The notes beneath the pieces were generated by a model, which was given only the letters and a program-made list of their open reading frames with translations, was not told where the DNA came from and searched no databases. This document shows positions 47,057 through 55,838 of a stretch of DNA of 64,000 nucleotides, one piece after another. The translations under genes and the position numbers were made by a program. Location: NCBI GenBank assembly GCA_002951995.1, contig CP019797.1, forward strand, positions 122,001 to 186,000. The letters are read 5' to 3'. The DNA comes from Stenotrophomonas acidaminiphila (GTDB lineage: Bacteria > Pseudomonadota > Gammaproteobacteria > Xanthomonadales > Xanthomonadaceae). Numbering within the stretch: position 1 is the first letter of the stretch; every line of letters begins with the position of its first letter.

Positions 47057-48033
47057 GGCGCCACCTTCCCCTCGCGCATGGCGCGCAGTTGTTGCAGGGT
47101 GCTGCCCAGTTCGGGCAGCGCGATGCGCAGGTCGATGCCGCGCAGTTCGGCCAGTGCGTGGCGCTGGCTGCGCCGTTGCGGTGAATCCGGCCACAGCCGC
47201 AGCAGCCAGCCGTCAACCCGCTGCAGCGCCAGCTGCCAGCCCTGGGTGTCGCCGCGTTCCAGCGCCGCGCGCGCCAGGCTCAGTTCGATCTGCAGTGCGT
47301 CGGTGGCGGCCACACGCTCGGAGCGCGCCATCAGTACCTGCGGGTCGGCCGGGCGGATCTGCACCAGCGGCGAGAGCATCTGCTGCCACCATGCGGGTTC
47401 GGCGTCGGCCAGCTCCGCGTTCTGTTCCGGCAGCGCGTCCAGGGCCGTGGTCCACTGCGCGAGCTGGCCGGCGGCGCGCACCCGCACGCCGGGGCCGAGC
47501 GCATCGACCGCAGCGCGTTCCTGCACCAGTGCCTGGCGCAGGTTCAGGTAGCCCGGGCTGTCCATGCTTTCCAGCACGCCGGCGGCCAGCGCATACAGGC
47601 GGCGGGCGCCGTCCAGGTCGCCGGCGTACACCAGCCGCTGCTGCGCCTGGCTGAGCAGCAGTTCGGCGTCCTCGCGGCGCGCGGCCTGCGCGCCCTGGTG
47701 CGAATGGTCGGCCAGGCGTGCCACGTTCTCCTCCAGCAGCGCGTTGCGCTGGCCCAGGCCGAGCACTTCGTCGCGCAGGACGCGGTTGGTGGCGGCCACG
47801 TCCTGCAGGCCGCGCGCATTGGCGCGCTGGTCGCGGCGCAGTGCGTCCACCATCTGCTGCAGCGCCTCCACCTGCTGGCTGGCGGCGGCCCGTGCGTGCG
47901 CGGCCGCGCGCTGGCCGGCCTGCCAGCTGCGCCAGCCGAACCCGGCGGCCGCGGCCAGCGCGAGCAACAGCAGGAGGGCGATGATCCAGCGCGCCAGCCG
48001 GCGCCGCGAAGAAGGTGAGGAATCGTCGTTCAT
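47053..48033 (-). CDS. hemX: HemX family protein
   Basis: A 326-residue HemX protein, often annotated as uroporphyrinogen-III C-methyltransferase although it lacks that enzyme fold. A single N-terminal membrane segment (RWIIALLLLLALAAAAGFGW) is followed by a coiled coil (EALQQMVDALRRDQRANARGLQDVAATNRVLRDEV) and a helical domain with LLSQAQQRLVYAGD. Start ATG at 48033 (MNDDSSPSSRRRLAR). It sits between hemD and hemY as usual; its stop overlaps the hemY start. Confidence 0.88.
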   Translation of the reverse strand: MNDDSSPSSRRRLARWIIALLLLLALAAAAGFGWRSWQAGQRAAAHARAAASQQVEALQQMVDALRRDQRANARGLQDVAATNRVLRDEVLGLGQRNALLEENVARLADHSHQGAQAARREDAELLLSQAQQRLVYAGDLDGARRLYALAAGVLESMDSPGYLNLRQALVQERAAVDALGPGVRVRAAGQLAQWTTALDALPEQNAELADAEPAWWQQMLSPLVQIRPADPQVLMARSERVAATDALQIELSLARAALERGDTQGWQLALQRVDGWLLRLWPDSPQRRSQRHALAELRGIDLRIALPELGSTLQQLRAMREGKVAP

Positions 48034-48129
48034 GGGGGTACGGCATCCTTGGCAGGCCGCCCGGCGGGCAGCGGCGGTGCGCTTCAAGCATCACCCGCGA
48101 TGCAGCGCGGCTGCAAGCCGCGCAGGCGT

Positions 48130-48924
48130 TCAGGGCGCGCCGGGCGGGAACAGGGCGTCGCGCGCGGCGGCGGCGAGCTGGCCCGGCAGCGGGCCCGCGG
48201 CCACGCCTGCATGGGCGAAACCGAGCGTCGTCGCCAGCGCCGCCAGCCGCGTGCTGGCGGCGACCAGCGGCTGTTCCTGCCAGCGGCGGCGCAAGCCCGG
48301 CGGCACCTGCGGCAGCACCCGTTCCAGCGCCTCACCGCTGCTGACCACCAGCACCGCGGGGGCATCGAGCGCCTGCAGGCGCGCCCACTGCGCGGCCGGG
48401 ACCTGCAGCGGTACGCGTTCGTACACATCCACGCGCAGCAGCTGCGCGCCGCGTGCCTGCACCTGCGCGGCGATCACGCCGCGGCCGCCGGGGGCGGTGA
48501 CCAGCGCCACCCGCTTGCCATGCAGGTCGGCCATGGCCGGCAGCGCCAGCAGGCCTTCGCTGTCCATGCGCGTGGGCGCCGCCACGACGCCGGCGCCATG
48601 GCGGCGCAGCGCGCGGGCGGTGCCCTGGCCGACCGCGACCAGGCTGCCGGCCTTCAATTGCCCCAGCGGCAGCAACCGCGCCGCGGCTGCGGCCGCGGCC
48701 GGGCTGGTGAACACCAGTAGGTCGCAGGCCTGCGCCTGCCGCAGCTGGTCGCGGGTGCTGGCGTCGTCGCGCGGCTGCAGCCGCCACGGCGATACCGCCA
48801 CGGTGCGTGCGCCGTGGCGCGCGGCGGCGCGGCGCAGCCCATCGTGCTGCCCGGAAGGACGCAGGGAGATCAGGTACCAGGCCGTGTCGGCCGGCACATA
48901 GGCGCGGCTGTTCATTCCATGCAT
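48130..48924 (-). CDS. hemD: uroporphyrinogen-III synthase
   Basis: A 264-residue HemD, which closes hydroxymethylbilane to uroporphyrinogen III. The bi-lobed fold is weakly conserved in sequence; recognisable pieces are WYLISLRPSGQ, DLLVFTSPAAAAAAARLLP, LVAVGQGTARALRRHG, VALVTAPGGRGVIAAQV and AVLVVSSGEALERV. Position before hemX and hemY supports the call. The start is ATG 48924 or, three codons later, 48915; no good ribosome-binding site precedes either. The first codon lies one base from that of the divergent thioesterase gene. Confidence 0.88.
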   Translation of the reverse strand: MHGMNSRAYVPADTAWYLISLRPSGQHDGLRRAAARHGARTVAVSPWRLQPRDDASTRDQLRQAQACDLLVFTSPAAAAAAARLLPLGQLKAGSLVAVGQGTARALRRHGAGVVAAPTRMDSEGLLALPAMADLHGKRVALVTAPGGRGVIAAQVQARGAQLLRVDVYERVPLQVPAAQWARLQALDAPAVLVVSSGEALERVLPQVPPGLRRRWQEQPLVAASTRLAALATTLGFAHAGVAAGPLPGQLAAAARDALFPPGAP

Positions 48925-48925
48925 T

Positions 48926-49420
48926 ATGCGGGCGCTTTCCGTTTCCCGTTCCCGCACGCCCCATGCCCGATACCCCGACCGCGACGCCCTGCTGCTCCGC
49001 CTGCAGGCCACCCTCGATGCAATGCCGCCGGTCGCGGCCATGGGCATCCGCATCGCCGGCTATGCCGATGGCACCCTGCGCCTGCGCGCGCCACTGGCCG
49101 CCAACGTCAACGACAAGGGCAACGCCTTCGGCGGCAGCCTGGCCTCGGTGATGACCCTGGCCGGCTGGGCGCTGGTGAGCCTGCGCCTGTCGCAGGCCGG
49201 CCACGACGCCGAGGTGTACGTGGCCGACAGCAGCATCCGCTACCGCGCGCCGGTGTACGCCGACCTGGACGCCAGTGCATGCGCGGCCCCGGACCAGGAC
49301 TGGGACGGCTTCCTGGCCCTGTTCGACAAGCGCGGCCGGGCGCGCATCACGGTCTGCGCGCAGGTCGAGGACGGCGCGGCCGCGCTGGAGGGGCGCTTCG
49401 TGGCCCTGGCCAAAGGGTAG
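48926..49420 (+). CDS. YiiD-type thioesterase-domain protein
   Basis: A 164-residue protein with a hot-dog thioesterase fold of the YiiD C-terminal type: LRLRAPLAANVNDKGNAFGGSLASVMTLAGWALVSL followed by DSSIRYRAPVYADLDA. In E. coli YiiD this domain is fused to a GNAT; here it stands alone. The first about 20 residues (MRALSVSRSRTPHARYPDRDA) look less conserved, so a later start is possible. It is divergent from hemD with a single base between their start codons. Confidence 0.75.
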   Translation: MRALSVSRSRTPHARYPDRDALLLRLQATLDAMPPVAAMGIRIAGYADGTLRLRAPLAANVNDKGNAFGGSLASVMTLAGWALVSLRLSQAGHDAEVYVADSSIRYRAPVYADLDASACAAPDQDWDGFLALFDKRGRARITVCAQVEDGAAALEGRFVALAKG

Positions 49421-49445
49421 GATGGTCCGGTCCCGGGGAGGTGCC

Positions 49446-49874
49446 ATGCAACGACGACTGATCCTGACCGCCATCGCCGCGCTGCTGGGCATGGCCGTGA
49501 CCGCCCAGGCCGCCGGCCCCGGCCGCAGCCAGCGCAACAAGCTCACCCAGACCCAGGAAGCCTATGTCGCGGCGGTGCGCTGGAGCGATTTCGAAGGCGC
49601 CGAGCGGTTCATCGACCCGGCCTACTGGCAGGCGCACCCGCTGACCGACCTGCAGCGCGAGCGTTACCGCCAGGTGCAGGTCTCCAATTACCGGGAGCGC
49701 TCCACCAGCGTGGCAGCGGACGGCGCCATTGAGCGCCGGGTGGAGATGGGCGTGATCAACCGCAACACCCTGGCCGAACGCACGCTGATGGTCACCGAGC
49801 GCTGGCGCTGGGACCCGGAAGCCAAGCGCTGGTGGCAGGTCCAGGGGCTGCCGGACCTGTGGCAGGGCCAATAG
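49446..49874 (+). CDS. exported protein of unknown function
   Basis: A 142-residue protein with a signal peptide (MQRRLILTAIAALLGMAVTAQA). The mature part (QEAYVAAVRWSDFEGAERFIDPAYWQAHP, then VMVTERWRWDPEAKRWWQV-like strands) resembles a small NTF2-like fold. It follows the thioesterase by 25 bases with GGGGAGG before its ATG. No named family is recognised. Confidence 0.65.
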   Translation: MQRRLILTAIAALLGMAVTAQAAGPGRSQRNKLTQTQEAYVAAVRWSDFEGAERFIDPAYWQAHPLTDLQRERYRQVQVSNYRERSTSVAADGAIERRVEMGVINRNTLAERTLMVTERWRWDPEAKRWWQVQGLPDLWQGQ

Positions 49875-49929
49875 GGGCTGGCCGTCCGGCGGCCGGCTTG
49901 TGCGACAATCGCCGCCCGCTTGTCTACCC

Positions 49930-50376
49930 GTGACCCGAGTGAATTACGAAGAGCTGCTGGCCTTCGCTGGCCGAAACCCGATGCTGTCGCTGGCCTTCGC
50001 CGGCCTGACCATCGCCATCATCGTCACCGAGATCGCACGGCTGTTCCGCGGCTTCAAATCGATCAAGCCGGCCGAACTGACCCGCCTGATCAACGCCGGC
50101 AACGCGGTGGTCATTGATCTGTCGGCGGGCAGCGACTTCGAAAAGGGCCACATCACCGGCAGCCGCAACGTGCAGCCGGCCCAGCTGACCCCCGCGCACA
50201 AGCTGCTGGCCGCGGCCAGGCAGTCGCCGGTGGTGCTGGTGTGCCGCACCGGCAATGCCTCGTCCAATGCCGCCAAGGTGCTGAAGAAGGCCGGTTTCGA
50301 GCAGGTGTTCGTGCTCGACGGCGGCCTGCCGGCCTGGCAGGCGGCGGACCTGCCGCTGGTCAAGGGCCGCGGCTGA
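49930..50376 (+). CDS. membrane-anchored rhodanese-like protein
   Basis: A 148-residue protein: an N-terminal membrane helix (LSLAFAGLTIAIIVTEIARLF) followed by a rhodanese domain with the active-site loop CRTGNASS and VLDGGLPAW. It could move sulfur in the inner membrane; such a gene upstream of secB is standard in gamma-proteobacteria. The GTG at 49930 gives MTRVNYEELLAFAGRNP; a GTG three codons later is an alternative. Confidence 0.87.
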   Translation: MTRVNYEELLAFAGRNPMLSLAFAGLTIAIIVTEIARLFRGFKSIKPAELTRLINAGNAVVIDLSAGSDFEKGHITGSRNVQPAQLTPAHKLLAAARQSPVVLVCRTGNASSNAAKVLKKAGFEQVFVLDGGLPAWQAADLPLVKGRG

Positions 50377-50402
50377 GCCTTCATTTGAGGTTAAGCCCTT
50401 GT

Positions 50403-50424
50403 ATGGGGGCCGCAGCGCCCCCAT
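50403..50424. terminator. hairpin between rhodanese gene and secB
   Basis: ATGGGGGC, loop CGCAGC, GCCCCCAT: a perfect 8-bp stem 56 bases upstream of the secB ATG. No U-tract follows, so it may be a weak terminator or a leader structure. Confidence 0.45.
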
Positions 50425-50480
50425 CGCAGGTCTGGTAACAATCCCATTCAACGAACGAACCGTTCTGGAGTCCTAGAGAA

Positions 50481-50993
50481 ATGTCCGAAGAGCACAACAA
50501 CGCCGTCGCCGCCGAAGCCAACAACGGCCCGGCGTTCACCGTCGAGAAGATCTACGTCAAGGACGTTTCCTTCGAATCCCCGAATTCGCCGACCATCTTC
50601 AACGAGAACGTGCAGCCGGACCTGCAGCTGAACCTGAACCAGAAGGTGCAGCGCCTGTCCGAGAACGCCTTCGAGGTGGTGCTGGGCGTGACCCTGACCT
50701 GCAAGGCCGGCGACAAGACCGCCTACGTGGCCGAAGTGGAGCAGGCCGGCGTGTTCGGCCTGATCGGCCTGGAGCCGCAGGCGATCGACGTGCTGCTCGG
50801 CACACAGTGCCCGAATATCCTGTTCCCGTACGTGCGCTCGATGGTGTCGGACCTGATCCAGGCCGGCGGCTTCCCGCCGTTCTACCTGCAGCCGATCAAC
50901 TTCGAAGGCCTGTACGCCGAAACCCTGCGCCAGCGCCAGCAGCAGGCCGACGGCGCGTCGCTGGCCGACTCCGAGCCGGCCGGCAACGCCTGA
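50481..50993 (+). CDS. secB: protein-export chaperone SecB
   Basis: A 170-residue SecB. The core reads [47 protein letters not shown] and [35 protein letters not shown], the binding and SecA-contact regions. It keeps precursor proteins unfolded for SecYEG. It is a homotetramer in the cytoplasm. The C-terminal tail after LYAETL is somewhat long and acidic. It lies between rhodanese and gpsA, as in relatives, with 19 bases to gpsA. Confidence 0.97.
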   Translation: MSEEHNNAVAAEANNGPAFTVEKIYVKDVSFESPNSPTIFNENVQPDLQLNLNQKVQRLSENAFEVVLGVTLTCKAGDKTAYVAEVEQAGVFGLIGLEPQAIDVLLGTQCPNILFPYVRSMVSDLIQAGGFPPFYLQPINFEGLYAETLRQRQQQADGASLADSEPAGNA

Positions 50994-51012
50994 CCGGCGC
51001 CCATCCCTGCGG

Positions 51013-52041
51013 ATGAGTACCAACGACGCGGAAAAGATCGCCGTCCTCGGCGCGGGCTCCTGGGGCACCGCGCTGGCCAGCCTGCTGGCACGGCATGGTC
51101 ACCCGACCGTGCTGTGGGGACGCGACGCGAACGTGGTCGAGGCGATCGACCGTCGTCACGAGAATCCCCGGTACCTGCCGGGGATTCCGCTGCCTGATTC
51201 CCTGCGTGCCAGCACCGACCTGGCCGGTACCGTCGCCGGTGCCCGCTGGATCCTGGTGGTGGTGCCGTCGCACGCCTTCGGCGAAACCGTGCGCGCGCTG
51301 GCGCCGCTGCTGCCCGCCGGTGCCGGCGTGGCCTGGGCGACCAAGGGCTTCGAACCCGGCTCCGGCCGTTTCCTGCACGAGGTCGCGCGCGAGGTGCTGG
51401 GCCCGGACGTGCCGCTGGCGGTGGTCACCGGCCCGTCCTTCGCCAAGGAAGTGACCCTGGGCCTGCCCACGGCGATCACCGTCCATGGCGACGATGCCGG
51501 GTTCACCCAGCAGGTGGCCGATGCCATGCACGGCCCGGCATTCCGCGCCTACACCGGCGAGGACATGGTCGGCGCCGAACTGGGCGGGGCCATGAAGAAC
51601 GTGCTGGCGGTGGCCACCGGCGTGGCCGACGGCATGCAGCTGGGCCTGAATGCCCGCGCCGGCCTGATCACCCGTGGCCTGAACGAGATGCTGCGGCTGG
51701 CCGCGGCCATCGGCGGCAAGCCCGAGACCCTGATGGGCCTGGCCGGGCTGGGCGACCTGGTGCTGACCAGCACCGGCGACCTGTCGCGCAATCGGCGGCT
51801 GGGACTGGCGCTGGGCCGCGGCCAGAGCCTGGCCGAGGCGGTGAAGGAGATCGGCCAGGTGGTCGAGTCGGTGCAGACCGCCGACGAGGTCATGCGCCAG
51901 GCCGGCCGCCACGGCATCGACCTGCCGATTTCCAAGGCGGTGCAGTCGGTGCTGCACGGCGAACTGAGTCCTTCCGAGGGCCTCAAGCAGCTGCTGGCAC
52001 GCGAACAGAAGCCGGAGTATCCGGAAACGCTGTTCAAGTAG
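51013..52041 (+). CDS. gpsA: glycerol-3-phosphate dehydrogenase [NAD(P)+]
   Basis: A 342-residue GpsA that makes sn-glycerol 3-phosphate from dihydroxyacetone phosphate for phospholipid synthesis. The nucleotide-binding loop is [12 protein letters not shown] at about 10–21. Further signatures are [17 protein letters not shown], the catalytic lysine in [30 protein letters not shown] and [17 protein letters not shown]. The length is typical. It probably shares a transcript with secB and is closed by a strong terminator. Confidence 0.97.
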   Translation: MSTNDAEKIAVLGAGSWGTALASLLARHGHPTVLWGRDANVVEAIDRRHENPRYLPGIPLPDSLRASTDLAGTVAGARWILVVVPSHAFGETVRALAPLLPAGAGVAWATKGFEPGSGRFLHEVAREVLGPDVPLAVVTGPSFAKEVTLGLPTAITVHGDDAGFTQQVADAMHGPAFRAYTGEDMVGAELGGAMKNVLAVATGVADGMQLGLNARAGLITRGLNEMLRLAAAIGGKPETLMGLAGLGDLVLTSTGDLSRNRRLGLALGRGQSLAEAVKEIGQVVESVQTADEVMRQAGRHGIDLPISKAVQSVLHGELSPSEGLKQLLAREQKPEYPETLFK

Positions 52042-52060
52042 TAATCGGCGAAGATCAGGC

Positions 52061-52087
52061 AAAAAGCCCGGCGATGCCGGGCTTTTT
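52061..52087 (+). terminator. rho-independent terminator after gpsA
   Basis: AAAAAGCCCGGC, loop GAT, GCCGGGCTTTTT, ending in a U-run. It is a textbook terminator 19 bases after the gpsA stop. Confidence 0.92.
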
Positions 52088-52187
52088 GTTGCCCTGCATC
52101 GGACGGTCCGCTGGCCCGGCGGCGGCCGCGGGGGCGCGTTGCCGTGGGCCTCGCCGGGTTGGCGCGCTGGCTGGCGGGGGCGCAAAA

Positions 52188-52217
52188 GAAAGAGCCCGGT
52201 CGGGGAAGACCGGGCTC
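52188..52217 (-). terminator. rho-independent terminator after ax21
   Basis: Read on the minus strand: GAGCCCGGTC, loop TTCCCC, GACCGGGCTC, followed by TTTCTTTTG. The stem is 10 bp and the tail is U-rich. It lies about 53 bases beyond the ax21 stop, so transcription of the outer-membrane gene should end here. Confidence 0.9.
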
Positions 52218-52269
52218 CGGAGGCGCGGGGGAGAGAGCGCGCGCGCCTTTGAAACGAGGTAGCGAGCGC

Positions 52270-52841
52270 TTACCAGGTGAAGCGCGGGCCGACGAACCAC
52301 TCCTTGTCGCCGCCCTTGCCCAGCTTCACTTCGCCGCTCACGCCCCAGTTGGCATTGAACTTGGCGGCGGCGCCGACGCGGCCGTAGAACTCGCCGTCCG
52401 GGTTGTAGCCGGCCTTCTTGCTGTAGTCCTCGTAACCGGCCAGGGCATAGCCCTCGATCATCGGGGTGAAGGCGGTACGCACGCCGACTTCGGCGCTGTA
52501 GCCGTTGAGGGTCGGGGCGTTCTGCAGATCGAAGCGCTGGTAGGCCACGCGGGCCAGCAGGTCGGTGTTCGGGCCACGCCGTAGTTGTAGCCCACGCCGA
52601 CGCGCCACTGGTCGACGTCATTCTTGAACTTGTCGGTCTCCTGGGCGCTGTAGTCGCCGAAGACATGGAAGTTCGGGTGCACCGCCACCGAACCCTTCAC
52701 CTTCCAGCCATCGGCGTCGCCGCCCTTGGCATCGGTGTTCACGTAACCACCTTCCACGTAGTTGTAGGACAGGCCATCGGTCGCCGATGCAGCGAACGGC
52801 AGGGCGGCCAGCAGGCCCAGAGCGATCAGGGAAGTCTTCAT
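52270..52841 (-). CDS. Ax21-family outer-membrane beta-barrel protein, frame broken
   Basis: An Ax21-type protein known only from xanthomonads and close relatives. Signal peptide MKTSLIALGLLAALPFAASA, then repeated aromatic beta-strands (GLSYNYVEGGYVNTD, NFHVFGDYSAQ, QWRVGVGYNYG, GYALAGYEDYSKK), ending in the barrel terminus GPRFTW. The frame breaks after GVA at a GGG run (52571–52573): one more base gives GVAPNTDLLARVAYQRF and joins the halves. Ax21 was once proposed as an immune elicitor or quorum factor; that work was retracted, and it is now regarded as a secreted or outer-membrane protein. About 190 residues when repaired. Confidence 0.88.
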
Positions 52842-53269
52842 TACGGATTACCTTTTTTATTTTGGTCTGATCGACCCGGCGGATGCGGCTTGCCGGTCGA
52901 CAGGTGTGAATTATCCGTTAGCCAGCGGAATCGCCCCTGAATATCAAACTGACCAGTACATAAATTAGGTGGCGTCCACGGGAACTTCCGCGTGGGCTGC
53001 CGACGGGCACTACCGCGGCCGCCGTTGCAACGGACTGGCGCAGCGTCACCCTGCCGATTCCCCTGGGCCAGCGCGGTCGTCCGCGCGCGGCGGGGCGGGT
53101 GGCAATGGACCCGCCCACGCTTGCCGGGGTGCTTTCACCCCGGATTTCCTCCGCCACCGGCACAGTGCGGCTTCACGCCCGGCAACCGTCCCGGGCCGGG
53201 CACCGCGTCGGCCGACCGGGGCGTGCCCGGCATGACCGGGCGCGTGCCCTCACCCGGAAGGAGACGCCC
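52842..53269. other. 428-base divergent intergenic region
   Basis: Lies between ax21 (minus) and the dehydrogenase (plus). An AT-rich patch at about 52935–52970 (TGAATATCAAACTGACC..., ACATAAATTAGG) stands out from the G+C-rich surroundings and is the best place for the ax21 promoter, although I could not fix -35 and -10 boxes. The rest has no convincing gene. Confidence 0.5.
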
Positions 53270-54046
53270 ATGAACCCGAACCCGCTTTTCGATCTCAGTG
53301 GAAAGGTCGCCATCGTCACCGGCGGCGGCAACGGCATCGGCCGCGCGAGTGCGTTGATGCTGGCCGCCCACGGCGCGGCGGTGGCGATCGCCGACCTGAA
53401 GCTGGCCGATGCCGACGCCGTGGCCGCGGAGATCACCGCCAACGGTGGCCGGGCGCTGGCGCTGGAATGCAACGTACTCAAGGACGAGCACCTGGTGCGC
53501 ACCGTGGAGCGCACCGCCGCCGAGCTGGGCGGCATCCACATCCTGGTCAACAACGCCGGCGGCGGTGGCGCCGGGCGCGAGAGCCCGTTCGAGATCACCG
53601 TGCAGCAGTTCGAGCGGCCGTTCCAGATCAATGTGTTCAGTGCGTGGCGGCTGGCCCAGCTGTGCGCCCCACACATGAAGAAGGGCGGCTACGGCTCGAT
53701 CATCAACATGTCCTCGATGAGTTCGATCAACAAGAGCCCGGCCATCAGCGCGTATGCGGCGTCCAAGGCCGCGATCAACCACATGACCGCCAACCTGGCC
53801 CATGACTACGGCCCGGACAACATCCGCATCAACGCCGTGGGCCCCGGTGCGGTGCGCACCGCCGCGCTGGCTACGGTGCTGACCCCGGAGATCGAGCAGC
53901 GGATGCTCTCGCACACGCCGATCAGGCGCCTGGGCGAGCCGGACGACATCGCCGGGGCGGTGCTGTACTTCGCCGCGCCGATCTCCAGCTGGGTCAGCGG
54001 GCAGATCCTGTTCGTCAACGGCGGCGGCGTGCAGACCCTGGATTGA
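53270..54046 (+). CDS. short-chain dehydrogenase/reductase
   Basis: A 258-residue classical SDR. The cofactor loop is TGGGNGIG, followed by a DL at the end of strand 2 (IADLKLADAD) that favours NAD(H). NNAG is present; the catalytic Ser lies in NMSSMSSINKS and YAASK completes the triad. It resembles 7-alpha-hydroxysteroid and glucose dehydrogenases; the substrate is unknown. The ATG at 53270 follows GGAAGGAGACGCCC, a strong ribosome-binding site. Confidence 0.88.
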   Translation: MNPNPLFDLSGKVAIVTGGGNGIGRASALMLAAHGAAVAIADLKLADADAVAAEITANGGRALALECNVLKDEHLVRTVERTAAELGGIHILVNNAGGGGAGRESPFEITVQQFERPFQINVFSAWRLAQLCAPHMKKGGYGSIINMSSMSSINKSPAISAYAASKAAINHMTANLAHDYGPDNIRINAVGPGAVRTAALATVLTPEIEQRMLSHTPIRRLGEPDDIAGAVLYFAAPISSWVSGQILFVNGGGVQTLD

Positions 54047-54329
54047 AGCCGCGCGGCTGCCGGCGCGGATCGCCCCCGGCAGCGGTCACGGGGAGTGGAT
54101 CGCGCCCCTGCCGCCGCGCGCCGCCGGGCGTTGGCCATCCGGGGGGCGTCCGCTGCCTGGCGGAAGGGCTTGCGGCAAGGCATCCACAGCGCGCGTCGCC
54201 TCACGGGGAGGCGGCGCCCGGGCCGATGCTGGCCCGGCCGGGGGCACCGCGTGCGCGAACCCGGCGGAGTCCTGCATGCCGCCGGAATCATTCCTTGACA
54301 GCGCGTTGGCGCGAACTGACGCTAACGCC

Positions 54330-54749
54330 ATGCCTATCGACCTGACCCCGCTGAGCGTCCGCGAGCTGGACGCGCTGATCCGTGATGCCCGCGCGCGGCA
54401 CACGACCCTCACCGAGCGCCCGCCCGCGGCCCAGGTCAGGCGCCTGCTGGCGGCCCAGGCACGCACTGCCGGTTATACGATCGAGGAAATCTTCGGGACC
54501 GACGCCGCCATGGTGCCCCCGGAACCCAAGGGGCGCGCCAAGCGCAAGCGTGGCAAGGTCGAGCCGAAGTACCGCGACCCGGAGAACCGCCGCAACACCT
54601 GGACCGGTCGTGGCCGCATGCCGCGCTGGCTTGCGGCGAAGACGAAGCATGGCCGCAGCGTGGCCGACTTCCTGATCCCGGGCGTGGCCCGGCTGACCCC
54701 CAAGGCGCAGGCGGCCACCGGCCGGCGCCGGCTGGTCAAGCACAGCTGA
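54330..54749 (+). CDS. H-NS/Xrv-family nucleoid-associated protein
   Basis: A 139-residue H-NS family protein. The N-terminal half is a helical oligomerisation domain (LSVRELDALIRDARARH), and a basic linker (PKGRAKRKRGKVEPKYRDPENRR) leads to the DNA-binding loop NTWTGRGRMPRWLA, the H-NS core motif. The tail (PKAQAATGRRRLVKHS) is basic. Xanthomonas XrvA/XrvC are relatives that silence or tune virulence genes. Start ATG at 54330; an ATG at 54276 would add a non-conserved extension. Located away from obvious virulence genes. Confidence 0.85.
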   Translation: MPIDLTPLSVRELDALIRDARARHTTLTERPPAAQVRRLLAAQARTAGYTIEEIFGTDAAMVPPEPKGRAKRKRGKVEPKYRDPENRRNTWTGRGRMPRWLAAKTKHGRSVADFLIPGVARLTPKAQAATGRRRLVKHS

Positions 54750-55011
54750 GTCCCACGCCGCGGCGCGCGCCGGCCCGCGGCCGGCATCCGCTGCCCGCGC
54801 ACCCGGCGCTGCTGGCCGTGGTCGGAGGGGCCGGCTTCACGCCCGCGCCTACGCCGGTTCACCGGCGCATGACGAACGCGATGGGACGGTGGCCGCTCCG
54901 CATCGGGAGCGCCCATGTCGCCGTGTCGTCATCGCTGTCTGTTGCTGTTCCACCGTCGCGGGTGCTTCGCGTCGGCGCCCGGCGCCGCGGCCGGCGCACG
55001 CGCTGGGCGCC

Positions 55012-55764
55012 ATGCCTGAGGGCCCGTCGATCGTGCTGCTGCGCGAGGCGGCCGGGCGCTTCGCCGGCCGCACCGTGCGCGAGGTCGGCGGCAACTCCCG
55101 CCAGCCGCTGGCGCGCATGCACGGTCGCCAGGTGCGGGCGGTGCGCAGCTGGGGCAAGCACTTCCTGCTGGAATTCGACGACTTCAGCCTGCGCATCCAC
55201 CTGATGATGTTCGGCAGCTGGCTGATCGACCAGCGCAAGCCGGCCACCCCGCGGGTGGCGTTGCGCTTCGACAACGGCGAGCTCAACTTCTACGCCTGCT
55301 CGGTGATGTTCATCGAGCAGCCGCTGGACCAGGTGTACGACTGGCGCGCGGACGTGATGAGCGATTGCTGGGATCCGGCCCTGGCGCGCCGCAAGCTCAA
55401 GGCCTCGCCCGGCATGCTGGCCTGCGATGCGTTGCTGGACCAGCAGATCTTCGCGGGCGTGGGCAACATCATCAAGAACGAGGTGCTGTTCCGCATCCGC
55501 GTGCATCCGGCCACCCGCGTCGGCGACCTGCCGCCCCGCAAGCTGGGCCAGCTGATCGCGCAGGCACGCGGGTACAGCTTCGAGTTCCTGGCCTGGAAGC
55601 GTGCGTTCGTGCTCAAGAAGCACTGGCAGGTACATACGCGCCGCACCTGCCCGGCCTGTGGTGGACCGGTCAGCAAGCTCTACCTGGGCAGGACGCGGCG
55701 CCGCACGTTCTTCTGCGCCCGTTGCCAGGCCACCTACGGCACCGGCGACATGCCGCCGCCCTGA
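55012..55764 (+). CDS. Fpg/Nei-family DNA glycosylase (endonuclease VIII-like)
   Basis: A 250-residue base-excision repair glycosylase/AP lyase. It begins MPEGPSIVLL, with the catalytic Pro2 and Glu3. The helix-two-turn-helix reads LLDQQIFAGVGNIIKNEVLF, and the C-terminal zinc finger is CPACGG...CARCQ. The N-terminal domain matches Nei more than Fpg. It excises oxidised bases. The start is set at ATG 55012 because Pro2 and Glu3 must follow the initiator. A stem (GCCGCCGC/GCGGCGGC, 55752–55772) overlaps the stop. Confidence 0.88.
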   Translation: MPEGPSIVLLREAAGRFAGRTVREVGGNSRQPLARMHGRQVRAVRSWGKHFLLEFDDFSLRIHLMMFGSWLIDQRKPATPRVALRFDNGELNFYACSVMFIEQPLDQVYDWRADVMSDCWDPALARRKLKASPGMLACDALLDQQIFAGVGNIIKNEVLFRIRVHPATRVGDLPPRKLGQLIAQARGYSFEFLAWKRAFVLKKHWQVHTRRTCPACGGPVSKLYLGRTRRRTFFCARCQATYGTGDMPPP

Positions 55765-55838
55765 GCGGCGGCGTGCCCTTCCCGGGAACCGGTCGATACC
55801 CTACGCTGCGCGCACTACGTGGCTTCTGGAGTGTTGTC

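Noticed and set aside
52969..53235. Small plus-strand frames between ax21 and the dehydrogenase
   Set aside because: Composition is Arg/Pro/Gly-rich, there is no ribosome-binding site, and no family resemblance.
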